Source of the DNA: Coturnix japonica
Lineage: Eukaryota; Chordata; Aves; Galliformes; Phasianidae
Assembly: GCF_001577835.2 (NCBI RefSeq)
Contig: NC_029536.1
Location: forward strand, 806,001 to 870,000
Length of the DNA: 64,000 bases
Direction of reading: 5' to 3'
Position 1 is the first letter of the stretch, and the number at the start of each line of letters is the position of its first letter. The position numbers and the translations under genes were made by a program. The notes beneath the pieces are model-generated. The model searched no databases. It saw nothing but the letters and a program-made list of their open reading frames with translations, and was not told the origin of the DNA. Positions 50,601 to 59,400 of the stretch are shown here, in pieces.

Positions 50601-53600
50601 CACATCACTGGCCGCTGTTTGTGCGCCGCTGGATGGATGGGACCCACATGCCAGCAAGGTAATGTGCCCCGTGGCTGCCCAGCCTACCCATAGGCGCTAG
50701 AAATGCCATTGCTTGGGCTGTGCTGTGCTTTGCAATGGGGGTAAGTAGATCCAAAAACCCAAGAAAGATGAGAGCAAGTCAAGATTGCAAAGTGAGACTA
50801 TCAGCACTTCCCATTCATTCCCATAGACAGATGCCAAGAGTTTGCCCTCTCCCAGTGCAGCAGAAGCTGCCCTGGCTCACAGTTCTGCAGCAGCACAGGG
50901 TGAGGGCTTGGCTGCTCGCTGCAGTGCCTCCAGGCACAGCTCAGTGCAATTGAGCACGAGAGCATTATTCATGTGCTTAAATGGCTTTTTGTACTGATGC
51001 TCACTGCCCTCACCCGGTGTTTTCTGGGCTATGTGCCACCACCAGGGCTGAGGCATTTCTAGAGCCTGGTGGGGCATAGGAATAGTCTCCCTCCTAGCAG
51101 CAGTGGGACAGCAGAGGCTCAGAAGGCACCAAATGTTTTTCCATCCCTCTCATGTGTGCTCTACATTTGTTCCAGCAGTGTCCAATCTGCTTTAATTAGT
51201 CATCACCTTCAGCTACAGGCTTCCTCCTGCACACTATTACTCAGCTCAGCACAGGGTAGGGGAGAAACGGGGTGTTTTTAGGGTTTGGTTTCAGGGTTAG
51301 GGAATTTAGGATCCTCATTCCATGCCCTCCCATCCCTGGACTTGCTGCTGGAGGCTCAGCTTTGCCTTTGGCACACACCTGGAGTGGATTTCTGATTGAT
51401 TGCCTATTGGTCTCCCCACAGCATGCCCAGAGGGTTTCTATGGGACAGGCTGCCACCAGCGCTGCCTGTGCCACAATGGGGGGACGTGTGACCCCGCCAC
51501 AGGGCACTGCACCTGCCCAATGGGATGGACTGGGCTGGCCTGCGAGCTGGGTAAGGATCAGGCCAACAGCATCAGGGCTCTGCCACCAGCCGGTCCCATT
51601 TTGGGGTGGTTTCTCTTTGGGGTGACAGCTCTGCCCTTTGCTCTCTCCTAGCGTGCACTGATGGGCATGAGGATGGCTGCGGGCAGCACTGTGCCTGCCT
51701 GAATGGGGGGGTCTGCGACACACAGGGACGGTGCCACTGCCCCCCTGGGTGGAGTGGGAGCACCTGCGAGAGCCGTGAGTGGGGGTGGTGGGATGTGGGT
51801 GTGGGGTTGTTGCTGTGGTTTTGGGGTGATTTTAAGGTAAAGATAAAATTTCATGAGGGCTGCAAGGTGTTTGGGTTTGGGCTCCTGCTCTGACCCAAAG
51901 CTCCTCCCCATCCCCACACGCCTTCACCACTTTGTATAGACCAGCTTTGAGAGTTGCTGGGTGGTGCTGCTCTGTGTATTCATTCATAGGGTGGATGTGA
52001 AAGCTGAATTCCCACATTTCTGCAGCTGTAGTGCTGACTTCTGGCTCACGCTGGTACTGCAGGTACTCAGTTTGCAGCTGCTTTAGGTACTTCTATTACA
52101 GCAGCAGCAGCAAAGTGATGACATTGCAGCCATGTGTTCTGCCAGCACCCAGCTCTTGTTAAACAGTGCTTAGCCCAAAAACCTTTGGTGCTGTTAGGAT
52201 GATTCTTTCACACCATCTTTTGTGCATGACTCTGTTTGCAGCTGTCACACATGCAGTGAAAGGAGCCCCACATCCCTTTTTTATTGCCTAACTTGTCATT
52301 TCTCCCCTTCTTGCACCCCAAGCCTGTCCAGTGGGGCACTTTGGGGCGGGCTGCCAGGAGCGCTGTGACTGTGGGGCCAAAGGGCTGTGCCACCCCATCA
52401 CTGGTACCTGCCAGTGCCCCCCTGGATGGAGGGGCCAGCGCTGCGAGAAAGGTGAGATTGCATTGGGGTCCTGGCTGCTATGGGTTGGGAATGGCCTGCT
52501 ATGGGTTGGGAATGGCCTGTTATGGGTTGGGAATGGCCTGCAATGTCTCCCTTGTCCCCACAGCCTGCCTGCCTGGGCTGTTTGGGAAGAGCTGTGCTGA
52601 ACGCTGTGCCTGTCCCCCCGGAGAACCCTGTGACCACATCACTGGGCACTGCAGCTGCCCACTGGGCTTCACTGGAGCTGCATGCGAGACACGTGGGTAC
52701 CCACAGTGCTGCCAGGGGGCTTGGGGAGCAGCAGGGATCATGCTATGGGCATGGAATGGATGAGGAGGGGGTGGGTTTGCAGTGTCCTTGCATGCTGGGA
52801 AGGAGGTTTAGAAACACAGTGCCCCTGTTCCTGCAGCCTGCCCACCTGGCACCTTTGGGGAGCGCTGTGCCCAACGCTGTCACTGTGTGGGACCCACCCA
52901 GGACTGCCACCCCATCACCGGTACCTGTGTCTGTGCACCTGGTCACCACGGGCCTGACTGCGAGCAGGGTGAGCCCATGGCTCCAGGTGGGTGGATGCTT
53001 TGCTGTCAGCTCGCTGGGCACTGTGTGATCATTGCTTTGCTGTGCAGAGTGCCCTGAGGGCTGGTACGGCCCTGGATGTGTGCGGCCGTGTGAGTGCAAG
53101 AATGGGGCCCGGTGTGAGCGCACCACGGGGATGTGCCACTGCCCAGCTGGATACATCGGTGCTGACTGCAGCATTGGTGAGTGTATGGGAATGGGGCAGG
53201 TAGTGGCTGATAGCTCCTGGTCTCCCTGCTTTGGTATATGCTGTGGGAGGGCATGAGCTGATCTCATCTGCTGTCTTAGCACTGGAAACACGGTCTTGCA
53301 CCATTTGTTGAGTGCCAAACTGATGTCTCCGTGATACATCATCAGCTTTTGCATCGTGCCATCTGGGTACGGCTGCCTCTGCTTCTCCAGCAGAGGGAAA
53401 TGCAAAAGCTCTGCCCTGTAAGCACAGCGGTGATGAAGGCAGCTGAAGGTGTCCCCTCCCACCAGTGTGTCCCACCGGCCGCTATGGTCCAGACTGTGCA
53501 CAGCTGTGTGCCTGCTGGGAGGGGGCCACGTGCCACCACGTCACCGGGGTCTGCCTGTGCCCACCAGGAAGAGTCGGTCCCACTTGTGAGCAAGGTAACT

Positions 53601-54936
53601 GTGAGCTGCAGGGGAAAGGTCCCAGCAGGGAACCTGTTTCCTGCTGTGTCCAACACTGTGCCTTGTCCTGCAGGCTGCCAGCCGCAGCGGTATGGGGTGG
53701 GCTGCCAGCAGCATTGCTCCTGCCTTAATGGAGGGCTGTGCAATGCCACCGATGGGTCCTGCACCTGCGGGCTGGGATGGACGGGGGAATCCTGCGCGTT
53801 AGGTAAAGCAGCTCCATGCACACAGCGCAGGCTGAATGGTGACTCGCTGCATGCTGAGCTGCCCCGCTGTGCCCCACAGAGTGCCCAGCTGGGAGCTTTG
53901 GTGCTGGCTGCCAGCTGCGCTGTGCCTGCAGGCACAATGCCACCTGCGACCGCATCACCGGTGCCTGCCGCTGCCCCCCGGGACGCTATGGGGCTCTGTG
54001 TGAGCATGGTGAGCTGGGGGGCTATGGGGTGGGCAGGAGCACAGGGCCTGTGTGTGCTGCAGGGAGCTCCCTGTAGCTGAGGAGATGCACCATGGGCATG
54101 TTTGAGAGAGAACAGCTCAGTGCTGCTCTCTGGATGCTCCTTTCCAGGTTGTCCCCCGGGTTTCTATGGAACTGACTGCCAGCAGCACTGTGACTGTGCA
54201 CATGGAGCTGCCTGTGACCCAGCCACTGGCCACTGCCACTGCCCCGTAGGGCTGCGGGGTCCTCGCTGCCAGGAAGGTACTGTGCCCCCACCCCTCCCAC
54301 ACTGAGTCCTAGAGCCCTTTGGCACAGATGTGCTGCTGTCCCCAACCAGGCTGTGAGGAGGGGATGTACGGCGAGGGATGCCGGCAGCGCTGTGACTGTA
54401 TGGGGAACGCACCCTGTGACCACATCACGGGGCACTGCCTCTGTCCTCCAGGAAAAACCGGCCCCCAGTGCGACTCAGGTGAGGATGGGCAATGAGGTGA
54501 GCAAAGGATGTGGCTCATATGGGTGCAAACGTGTCTTGTTGGGACTGATGTCTTATCCTGCCCTGCCACGTTGGGGTAAAGCAGCAACCTGGTCCTCTCT
54601 GCCCCACAGAGTGCCCTGTGAACCGCTATGGACCCGACTGTGCTCTCACCTGCACCTGTGCCAGCAGCACTCAATGCAATGCCCAGACTGGCCGCTGTCA
54701 CTGCCACCGTGGCTCCATGGGCTCCTCGTGCCAGGAAGGTGAGCCCAGCCCTATGCTGTGCTGGCCCTGCGTGCTGCCTGCAGCACAAGGGCTGAGTGCT
54801 GTCCCCTTCTCCTCCAGCTGTGCCTGCCCGGGTGCCCACCAGGTCCCCAGAGCTGCAGGGGATGGAGCACAACGTCCTGCCACAGCCAGAAGTACATGAC
54901 CCAGCTGGAGGACTTGTTCCCAAGGCACTCGAGTGA
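35456..54936 (+). CDS. MEGF6: Multiple EGF-like domains protein 6 (short-N-terminus model)
   Basis: Large secreted EGF-repeat protein of poorly known function. Exons after 35456-35615: 38877-38999, 41935-42060, 42142-42264, 42387-42509, 43830-43967, 44125-44247, 44480-44602, 44725-44904, 45074-45205, 45293-45421, 46087-46215, 46296-46430, 46531-46665, 47557-47682, 48205-48335, 48729-48885, 48993-49124, 49380-49508, 49624-49752, 50530-50658, 51422-51550, 51652-51774, 52323-52451, 52564-52692, 52837-52968, 53048-53176, 53466-53594, 53674-53802, 53880-54008, 54148-54276, 54350-54478, 54610-54738, 54818-54936. They total 4476 nt, 1491 residues (human 1541). Layout: signal peptide, seven fibrillin-type EGFs, acidic linker, about 25 laminin-type EGFs, short tail ending LVPKALE. 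The 48205/48729 junction is provisional because the usual phase-1 junction is broken there. An alternative 5' end uses 25565 and 26593. Identity is certain from domain-by-domain match and synteny. Confidence 0.93.
35616..38876 (+). other. MEGF6 intron before the first EGF exon
   Basis: 3.3 kb of intron with no recognised exon, RNA gene or clear repeat. A search by eye for another DVDEC-type EGF exon was negative. Confidence 0.7.
38877..44602 (+). CDS. MEGF6: MEGF6 fibrillin-type (calcium-binding) EGF block, seven exons
   Basis: Each exon encodes one six-cysteine EGF module flanked by phase-1 introns. Starts are [16 protein letters not shown] (38877), [16 protein letters not shown] (41935), [16 protein letters not shown] (42142), [16 protein letters not shown] (42387), [17 protein letters not shown] (43830), [16 protein letters not shown] (44125) and [16 protein letters not shown] (44480). 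The D-x-D/N-E-C start and later aromatic/Gly positions fit calcium-binding EGF modules. Domain order equals human EGF2 to EGF8; human EGF1 has no counterpart seen here. Confidence 0.94.
39118..39345 (+). repeat. CR1 LINE 3' fragment
   Basis: Clear CR1 similarity in sense orientation: 'agtgataggatgagg', 'ggttggatataaggaaacat', 'ttcttctccaagggagtgg' and 'ggaacaggctgccctgggag' are hallmark CR1 phrases, followed by 'gtggtggagtctcc'. The copy is 5'-truncated and diverged, as usual for avian CR1, and lies in the intron after the first EGF exon. Confidence 0.93.
39346..41934 (+). other. MEGF6 intron, remainder
   Basis: Non-coding sequence between the CR1 copy and the EGF3 exon at 41935. No exon or further repeat was identified. 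Confidence 0.65.
42510..43829 (+). other. MEGF6 intron between EGF5 and EGF6 exons
   Basis: About 1.3 kb with a short G run near 42570. Nothing recognisable otherwise. Confidence 0.65.
44318..44396 (-). repeat. CR1 LINE fragment, antisense to MEGF6
   Basis: 'ggagttggaaggggaccctt', 'aaaggccatctggtcccact' and 'cccctgcaatgagcag' match the reverse complement of the CR1 3' region ('ggttggaagggaccttaaagatcatctagttccaaccccc...gggcag'). It sits in the intron before the exon at 44480. Confidence 0.8.
44725..44904 (+). CDS. MEGF6: MEGF6 acidic linker exon
   Basis: A cysteine-free 180-nt exon separates the two EGF classes. It contains [20 protein letters not shown] followed by [20 protein letters not shown]. 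Human has VRPLPHIAVLQDELPQLFQDDD...EEEAELRGEHTLTEKF in the same place, so the acidic run and GEHTLSEKF end are conserved. Acceptor CTGTAG, donor GTGGGT. Phase 1 on both sides. Confidence 0.93.
45074..54738 (+). CDS. MEGF6: MEGF6 laminin-type EGF block, one module per exon
   Basis: A run of exons each encoding one eight-cysteine module of the form CPxGxxGxxCxxxCxCxxxxxCDxxTGxCxCxxGxxGxxC. Sixteen exons are exactly 129 nt, the others 123-135 nt. Both flanking introns are phase 1, except at the broken junction after 48205. The DHITG phrase recurs in many modules. Introns are short, several under 120 nt in 52.4-54.8 kb. The uniform size and phase show growth by tandem exon duplication. The module at 46296 has a longer [14 protein letters not shown] insert, as in human. 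Confidence 0.93.
45422..46086 (+). other. MEGF6 intron (45.4-46.1 kb)
   Basis: Intron of 665 nt with the pentanucleotide repeat at 45776. No other structure seen. Confidence 0.65.
45776..45795. repeat. CTGTG pentanucleotide repeat
   Basis: Four perfect CTGTG units in a MEGF6 intron. Confidence 0.85.
46666..47556 (+). other. MEGF6 intron (46.7-47.6 kb)
   Basis: Intron of about 0.9 kb without recognised features. Confidence 0.65.
48205..48341 (+). CDS. MEGF6: MEGF6 EGF exon with irregular 3' end
   Basis: The module reads [20 protein letters not shown] and continues normally to TPGFTGSR, then MPAVC instead of the expected Cys-terminated end. GT donors at 48336 (GTATGC) and 48342 (GTGAGG) both leave phase 0, whereas every neighbouring module uses phase 1. 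The next module's usual acceptor (start 48757) would then be out of frame. A good upstream acceptor, CTCACTGCAG at 48728, is phase 0 and open, and would restore the frame by adding [10 protein letters not shown] base error in the assembly is the simplest alternative. Confidence 0.7.
48370..48715. repeat. Diverged minisatellite in a MEGF6 intron
   Basis: Imperfect repeats built on 'gggttgtgatgagtgttggg' and 'tcatggtgagcatt' fill most of the intron after the irregular EGF exon. Unit length is roughly 30-36 bp with variable truncation. Confidence 0.8.
49753..50529 (+). other. MEGF6 intron (49.8-50.5 kb)
   Basis: Intron of 777 nt with no recognised element. Confidence 0.65.
50659..51421 (+). other. 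MEGF6 intron (50.7-51.4 kb)
   Basis: Intron of 763 nt with no recognised element. Confidence 0.65.
51775..52322 (+). other. MEGF6 intron (51.8-52.3 kb)
   Basis: Intron of about 550 nt ending in CCCCAAG, a less common but valid acceptor. Nothing else notable. Confidence 0.65.
52475..52537. repeat. Tandem repeat, 3 copies of a 21-bp unit
   Basis: CTGCTATGGGTTGGGAATGGC occurs at 52475 and 52496 exactly and at 52517 with one change. It makes up much of a 112-nt MEGF6 intron. Confidence 0.95.
54818..54936 (+). CDS. MEGF6: MEGF6 final coding exon
   Basis: Acceptor CCTCCAG, then 38 codons reading [20 protein letters not shown] and onwards to LVPKALE, with stop TGA at 54934-54936. The tail has no cysteines and is Pro-rich, like the short tail after the last EGF in human MEGF6, though sequence similarity there is low. 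The 3' UTR follows. Confidence 0.85.
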
Positions 54937-55767
54937 ACCAGCTCATGGCAGATGGGATCTGGGTGCTGCCTGGGCTGGACATGGGCTGTAGGGCAACATT
55001 GCAGCTGCTGGCCCTGATCTCTGGGTGTTGGACACTGGGGCTGGAGGGAGGGGGTTGAAATGATGGTTGGAAATAGGTATTTATTCAGAAGTATTTATGG
55101 CAAGCTGTAGCACAGCAGGGCAGGAGCTGACCAAGGACATGCAGCACCCAACCCAGACACGGACACATGGGCACAGAGCTGTGGTTGGTGGTGGCACAGC
55201 ACCAGGTCCTGAGTGCACAGGGATGGCCCCATCCCACACGGATCAAAGAACTGTTTCCTTTCCAGATGGGATTTCTTTCAATCTGTAAATAACTTGTAAT
55301 TTTTTATTATTTTTACTAATTTTTTTTTCTTACTTCTTCCTTGACTTTCATTTTTTTTGCATTAGGTGTCATTATAATGTTCCTATAAGCACGTAGTGAA
55401 GGACCCCAATGGTATAAATGAGGTTGGGTGTTGTGTGAGAAGCAGGGAGGAGGTGGTGATGTACCCAATGCCCACAGGCTCCTGCTGTTCTTGCTGCCTG
55501 TTCCCTACCCACCCAGTGGTGCTGTACCATTGCCATGCACCTGAACTTCATATTTATTTCCTTGGGGGTCTGGAAAGCCTTCCAGCACGGAGCCTTTCTG
55601 AGCAGGGAATGCAGAAGTTCCATTGTTCAGACCATGGCTGTTTTTTACTGGCTTTGTTTTTTAATACACCTTGCTGCTTGTTTTCATGTAGCACTTGCTT
55701 GTCTCTTTGGGCTCTTGTCTCTAATTTAGCACCGATTAACAATCCTAATTCTTCCACAGTTGGTAGA

Positions 55768-55773
55768 AATAAA
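55768..55773 (+). terminator. Probable poly(A) signal of MEGF6
   Basis: AATAAA 832 nt after the MEGF6 stop; no other canonical plus-strand AATAAA was noticed between 54937 and this point. The intervening 3' UTR contains a T-rich stretch at about 55295-55360. Confidence 0.6.
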
Positions 55774-56031
55774 CAGGCAGCCTCACCCACCTTCTGTCCT
55801 CCTCAGCTCTTCCCCTGTTCCAGGTGAATGTCACTGCAGCCTGATATGGATTTTTAGCAGCTTTTTTGAAGAGCTGACCCACATCCATCACAAACCAGCA
55901 GTGAAGACACAGCTGTCCCACGGAGCTTCCTGCTGGTAGCTGTTAGCAATGGGGAACAGCTGGCCCCTTGGTGAGGGACCCACTGCTGCATCTTGGGCAA
56001 GGAGGACGTTTGTCTCATTAGAATCCAAGAA

Positions 56032-56037
56032 TTTATT
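56032..56037 (-). terminator. Probable poly(A) signal of ARHGEF16
   Basis: Minus-strand AATAAA about 375 nt after the ARHGEF16 stop codon. It lies about 260 bp from the MEGF6 signal, a tail-to-tail arrangement. Confidence 0.65.
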
Positions 56038-56411
56038 ATTGGTCACCTTCATCCTTTGGCAGTTTGATACAAACAGAGACATCAGAGCAATGCTGCCCTG
56101 AGCATTCCCATTGCCTCCAGCAAACAGACCTGAGTTGCTCTGCAGCCAGAGCACCATTTCCTGCTTCAATCCTCATCCTTAACCACTCCTTGGTGCTGAG
56201 TTCTGGGGGAAAGCCAGCTCTGCACAGGGCAAGAATGCCATAATACTTGGCCAGAGGCACCTGGATGCCAGGTCCTATGTCAATTAATGGCCACAATGTG
56301 CTACCACAACCAGTCCCTGCCCACCAAACCCAAGAAGAATGGCTCTTCTGCTGCCTCCTGGCTGGGCTCAGTCTGCAGAGCTCTGAAGATCCCATCAGGC
56401 TGAGCTTTCTC

Positions 56412-59400
56412 CTACACATCTGTCTCAATCCGGAGCCTCTCCATGCGCCGCACGTTGCACTCTACAGCCACACGGCTGGTGATGGGCCGAGCACAGGCCT
56501 GGGGGAACCAGCCCCGCTCTCCATCCCGCAGCCGCTCACCCCAGCACCAGCCTGGGAGGAGAAGAGGGGGGTGAGAGCATACCTGGGAAGCACCCACAGG
56601 AACCCTCAGGGCTGCTGGGGCTCTGTCAGCTTCCAGGCCCAATACAGTGGGTACTGAGTCTCTCCCTGTGATGCTGGGAAGAGCCACCAAGGCTGTGCCC
56701 CACTGCAGCCATGCCCGGAGGTGCAGGTCCCACTCACCATCCTCCTCGCCCAGCACCAGCACCACATCAGCCTGCTGCAGGGAAATCTCATCTGCCTGCT
56801 TGGCCATGTAGGCACGGGTGATCTCCACTTGGCTCAAGTCTGCAGGGAAGGAAAAAACCAGGTTAAGAACATGGGGTCTGTGCACCCCAAGCTGAGTAGC
56901 AGCCCAAGCACAACACCAGGCCAGCCCCACAGCCCCTACCTCCACGTGGAGTGCTGTCGGGCTGCTCTTGCTCCCGGTGCATCAGTGCAGTGACCCAGCG
57001 TGCACGGTCACTCCTGGCAAAGGATAAACCAGAGTGACCAGGAAAGGCCATAGATGGCATCATGCTGCTGTTAGGGAGGGAGGCTTTCAGGACTCACAGT
57101 GTCTCAGCTGACAGCAGCACCACCTCCCGCCGGCCCTCGCTGTCCCTCTCCATGGCCACACGCAGCAGGTACCCACCCAGCCGGCCAGGAGGAGGGGATG
57201 GCGGCTCCGTGCTCTCCATTTTCTCCACTGAGACTTGGTCCAGCATGGCGTAATTCATGACGGTGTAGCTCTCCTCACTGCATCAGGGACAGAAGGGGCT
57301 TCTCAGAGCTTCCTCCCTGCTTGGCATCGCAGTCCTGTGCCAGAGGAAGGCCCTGAGCTGCTGTACCTTTTCTTCTTGGTGATGATCAGGATGTCATTGA
57401 AGAGGAAGAGGTGGCAGACTCTGCCGGAGCCCTTACGGAAGATTCCTCCTTCCTCAGAGGAGAGCAGGTAGAGCTCACCCCGCTTCAGCAGCCAGCGGGA
57501 GGCAGAGATCAGGGGAAAAGGCTGCAATGGAGAAAACCTGAAGGAGTATTTGTCTCATACGTGGCAGGTAAAAACAACTCAGATTAGAATGTTAGATAGA
57601 AACGCCACCTATACAGCAGCAGTCAACTATTCCAGCCCACAGCCTGCTCAGCCCCACTGCCATGCATCCTCACCTTCTTCTTCCCAAACTCCAGCTGCTT
57701 CTGCAGGGTGTACAGCTGCTCTGTCCTCTCCATCGCACGAGCTCCTTCATTGCAGTTCTTAACCAGCTGGAAAACACAAGGGGGAATGGGAGGATGGGAG
57801 GAAGGATGGGGTGCTGCTGGTGACAAGTAAGAGTTGTAATGTACTCACCTCTATGGTGGTTCTGAGGCCAGGACAGCACCAGTGGAAGACACAGAGAAGG
57901 AATAAGGATGGGACAAAGAGGAATGAGGAAAAGAGGACAAGGAGGAGGAAAAAAACACCATCAAATGAAAGAAATGGGCAAGTGAGAAGCTGTGGGCATC
58001 CCACAGCTATTTGCAGTGAGAAATGTCAAGTGAACTAATGTAAGAAGGAAAAATAAAGAGGGCAGAGGATGAGTTTGGGACCAGAGTGATGAAACAGAGT
58101 GCTGGGAAAGAGGAGAGGTGGGGAGCTGGTGGACATCCTCACCTTGCTGATGGCTTTCAGAGCTCTGGTGGCAGCTCCATATGCTGCAGTGCATGCTTGT
58201 GTTTTTTGACAGACCGTCTAGAATGTCAAAACAAGAGGAATTAGTGATACTGTAAAACAAAGCAACAGCGGAGCAGCTGCTGAGCTGGGATCCCTGGTCA
58301 GAGCTGAAGGCTCTCCTGGCTCAGCAAACCAATAAAGGGAAGCCATCCCCTCTCCAGAGATGCCAAGCAATGCTGCAGTGTGACTTACATCTAACAGCAG
58401 GGGAAGCCGTGTTACTCTCTGCATAGGGAGAATGAGAAATGATATCAATGGCAGCCCTCCACATTCCGGTTTCCTTTCTATTTGTTTCAAGGCCTCTTTA
58501 AATAAGGGATTTGTGTTTCTGGAATGAGACAAGAAATCTCCATTAACACTGTTTTTTAGGTATCAAGATTTTCCAGAGGATTCCCATACATGATGAACAC
58601 AGTGCAGTGCTGCCTCTGGGGCTCAGCTGGAGCAGCAGGTGATGGAGAAACAACTGGAAACGTTGAGTCTACCCAAGGGTGGGACACACCTGCACCACCA
58701 GCACACTCTGGGCTGTGTCTCTGCGTGCATCCCTCATACATCCCATCTGCAGGAGCTCCCTGTGAGAGCTGTACTCACAGCAGCCTCTGCAGTGTCCTCT
58801 GCTGGTAGACTTCGTTGGAGCAGTAACTGACATAAGGGTTGAAGTGCTTCGAGGCGTGTTCCTCCACAATGTCACTGATGTCAGGGATGAGGACGTTCTC
58901 CTGGTGTCTCTTCTCCAGGGCTTGGAAGAAGCTAAATAGAGGAATGCAGACAGTCTCACTGCATGACTCACCAGGGCACGACAGAGACGACTTGCAGTTT
59001 ATTGCAGCCCTTCCCCCCATGTGCCTTGCTCTGTCCCATGAGCTTGCATCCACCCCCTTCCCTCACACATTTACCCCCAGGGCTCCCCCCCAGCTCTGGC
59101 CTTTGCTTCATCTTCCACAGCCCAGCACTGCAGGCATGTGATGCCTCTGCAAAAGCACAGACTGGGCCTGGGCAGCAAAAGCCTTTTGCTTTAGGAATTA
59201 AAGAAAAAAACAGACTGCATCCCTGGGGCAGCTCACAATCCCAACATGAGGTTTCCCTGCTGCAGGAGGCCCTGCCGCCCCCACACTGGTTCTCACACAG
59301 CTGCATTCCCTGCATCCCATCTGGGAGCTTCCAGGAACCAGGAAAGCTCTCAGCACAGAGATGGGGAGCTCTGCAGCAGGCACGTGACTGGGCACTTCTA

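Noticed and set aside
52743-53501. 252-codon minus-strand frame opposite MEGF6 EGF exons
   Set aside because: Antisense reading of repeated Cys-rich exons; similar shadows occur opposite many EGF exons.
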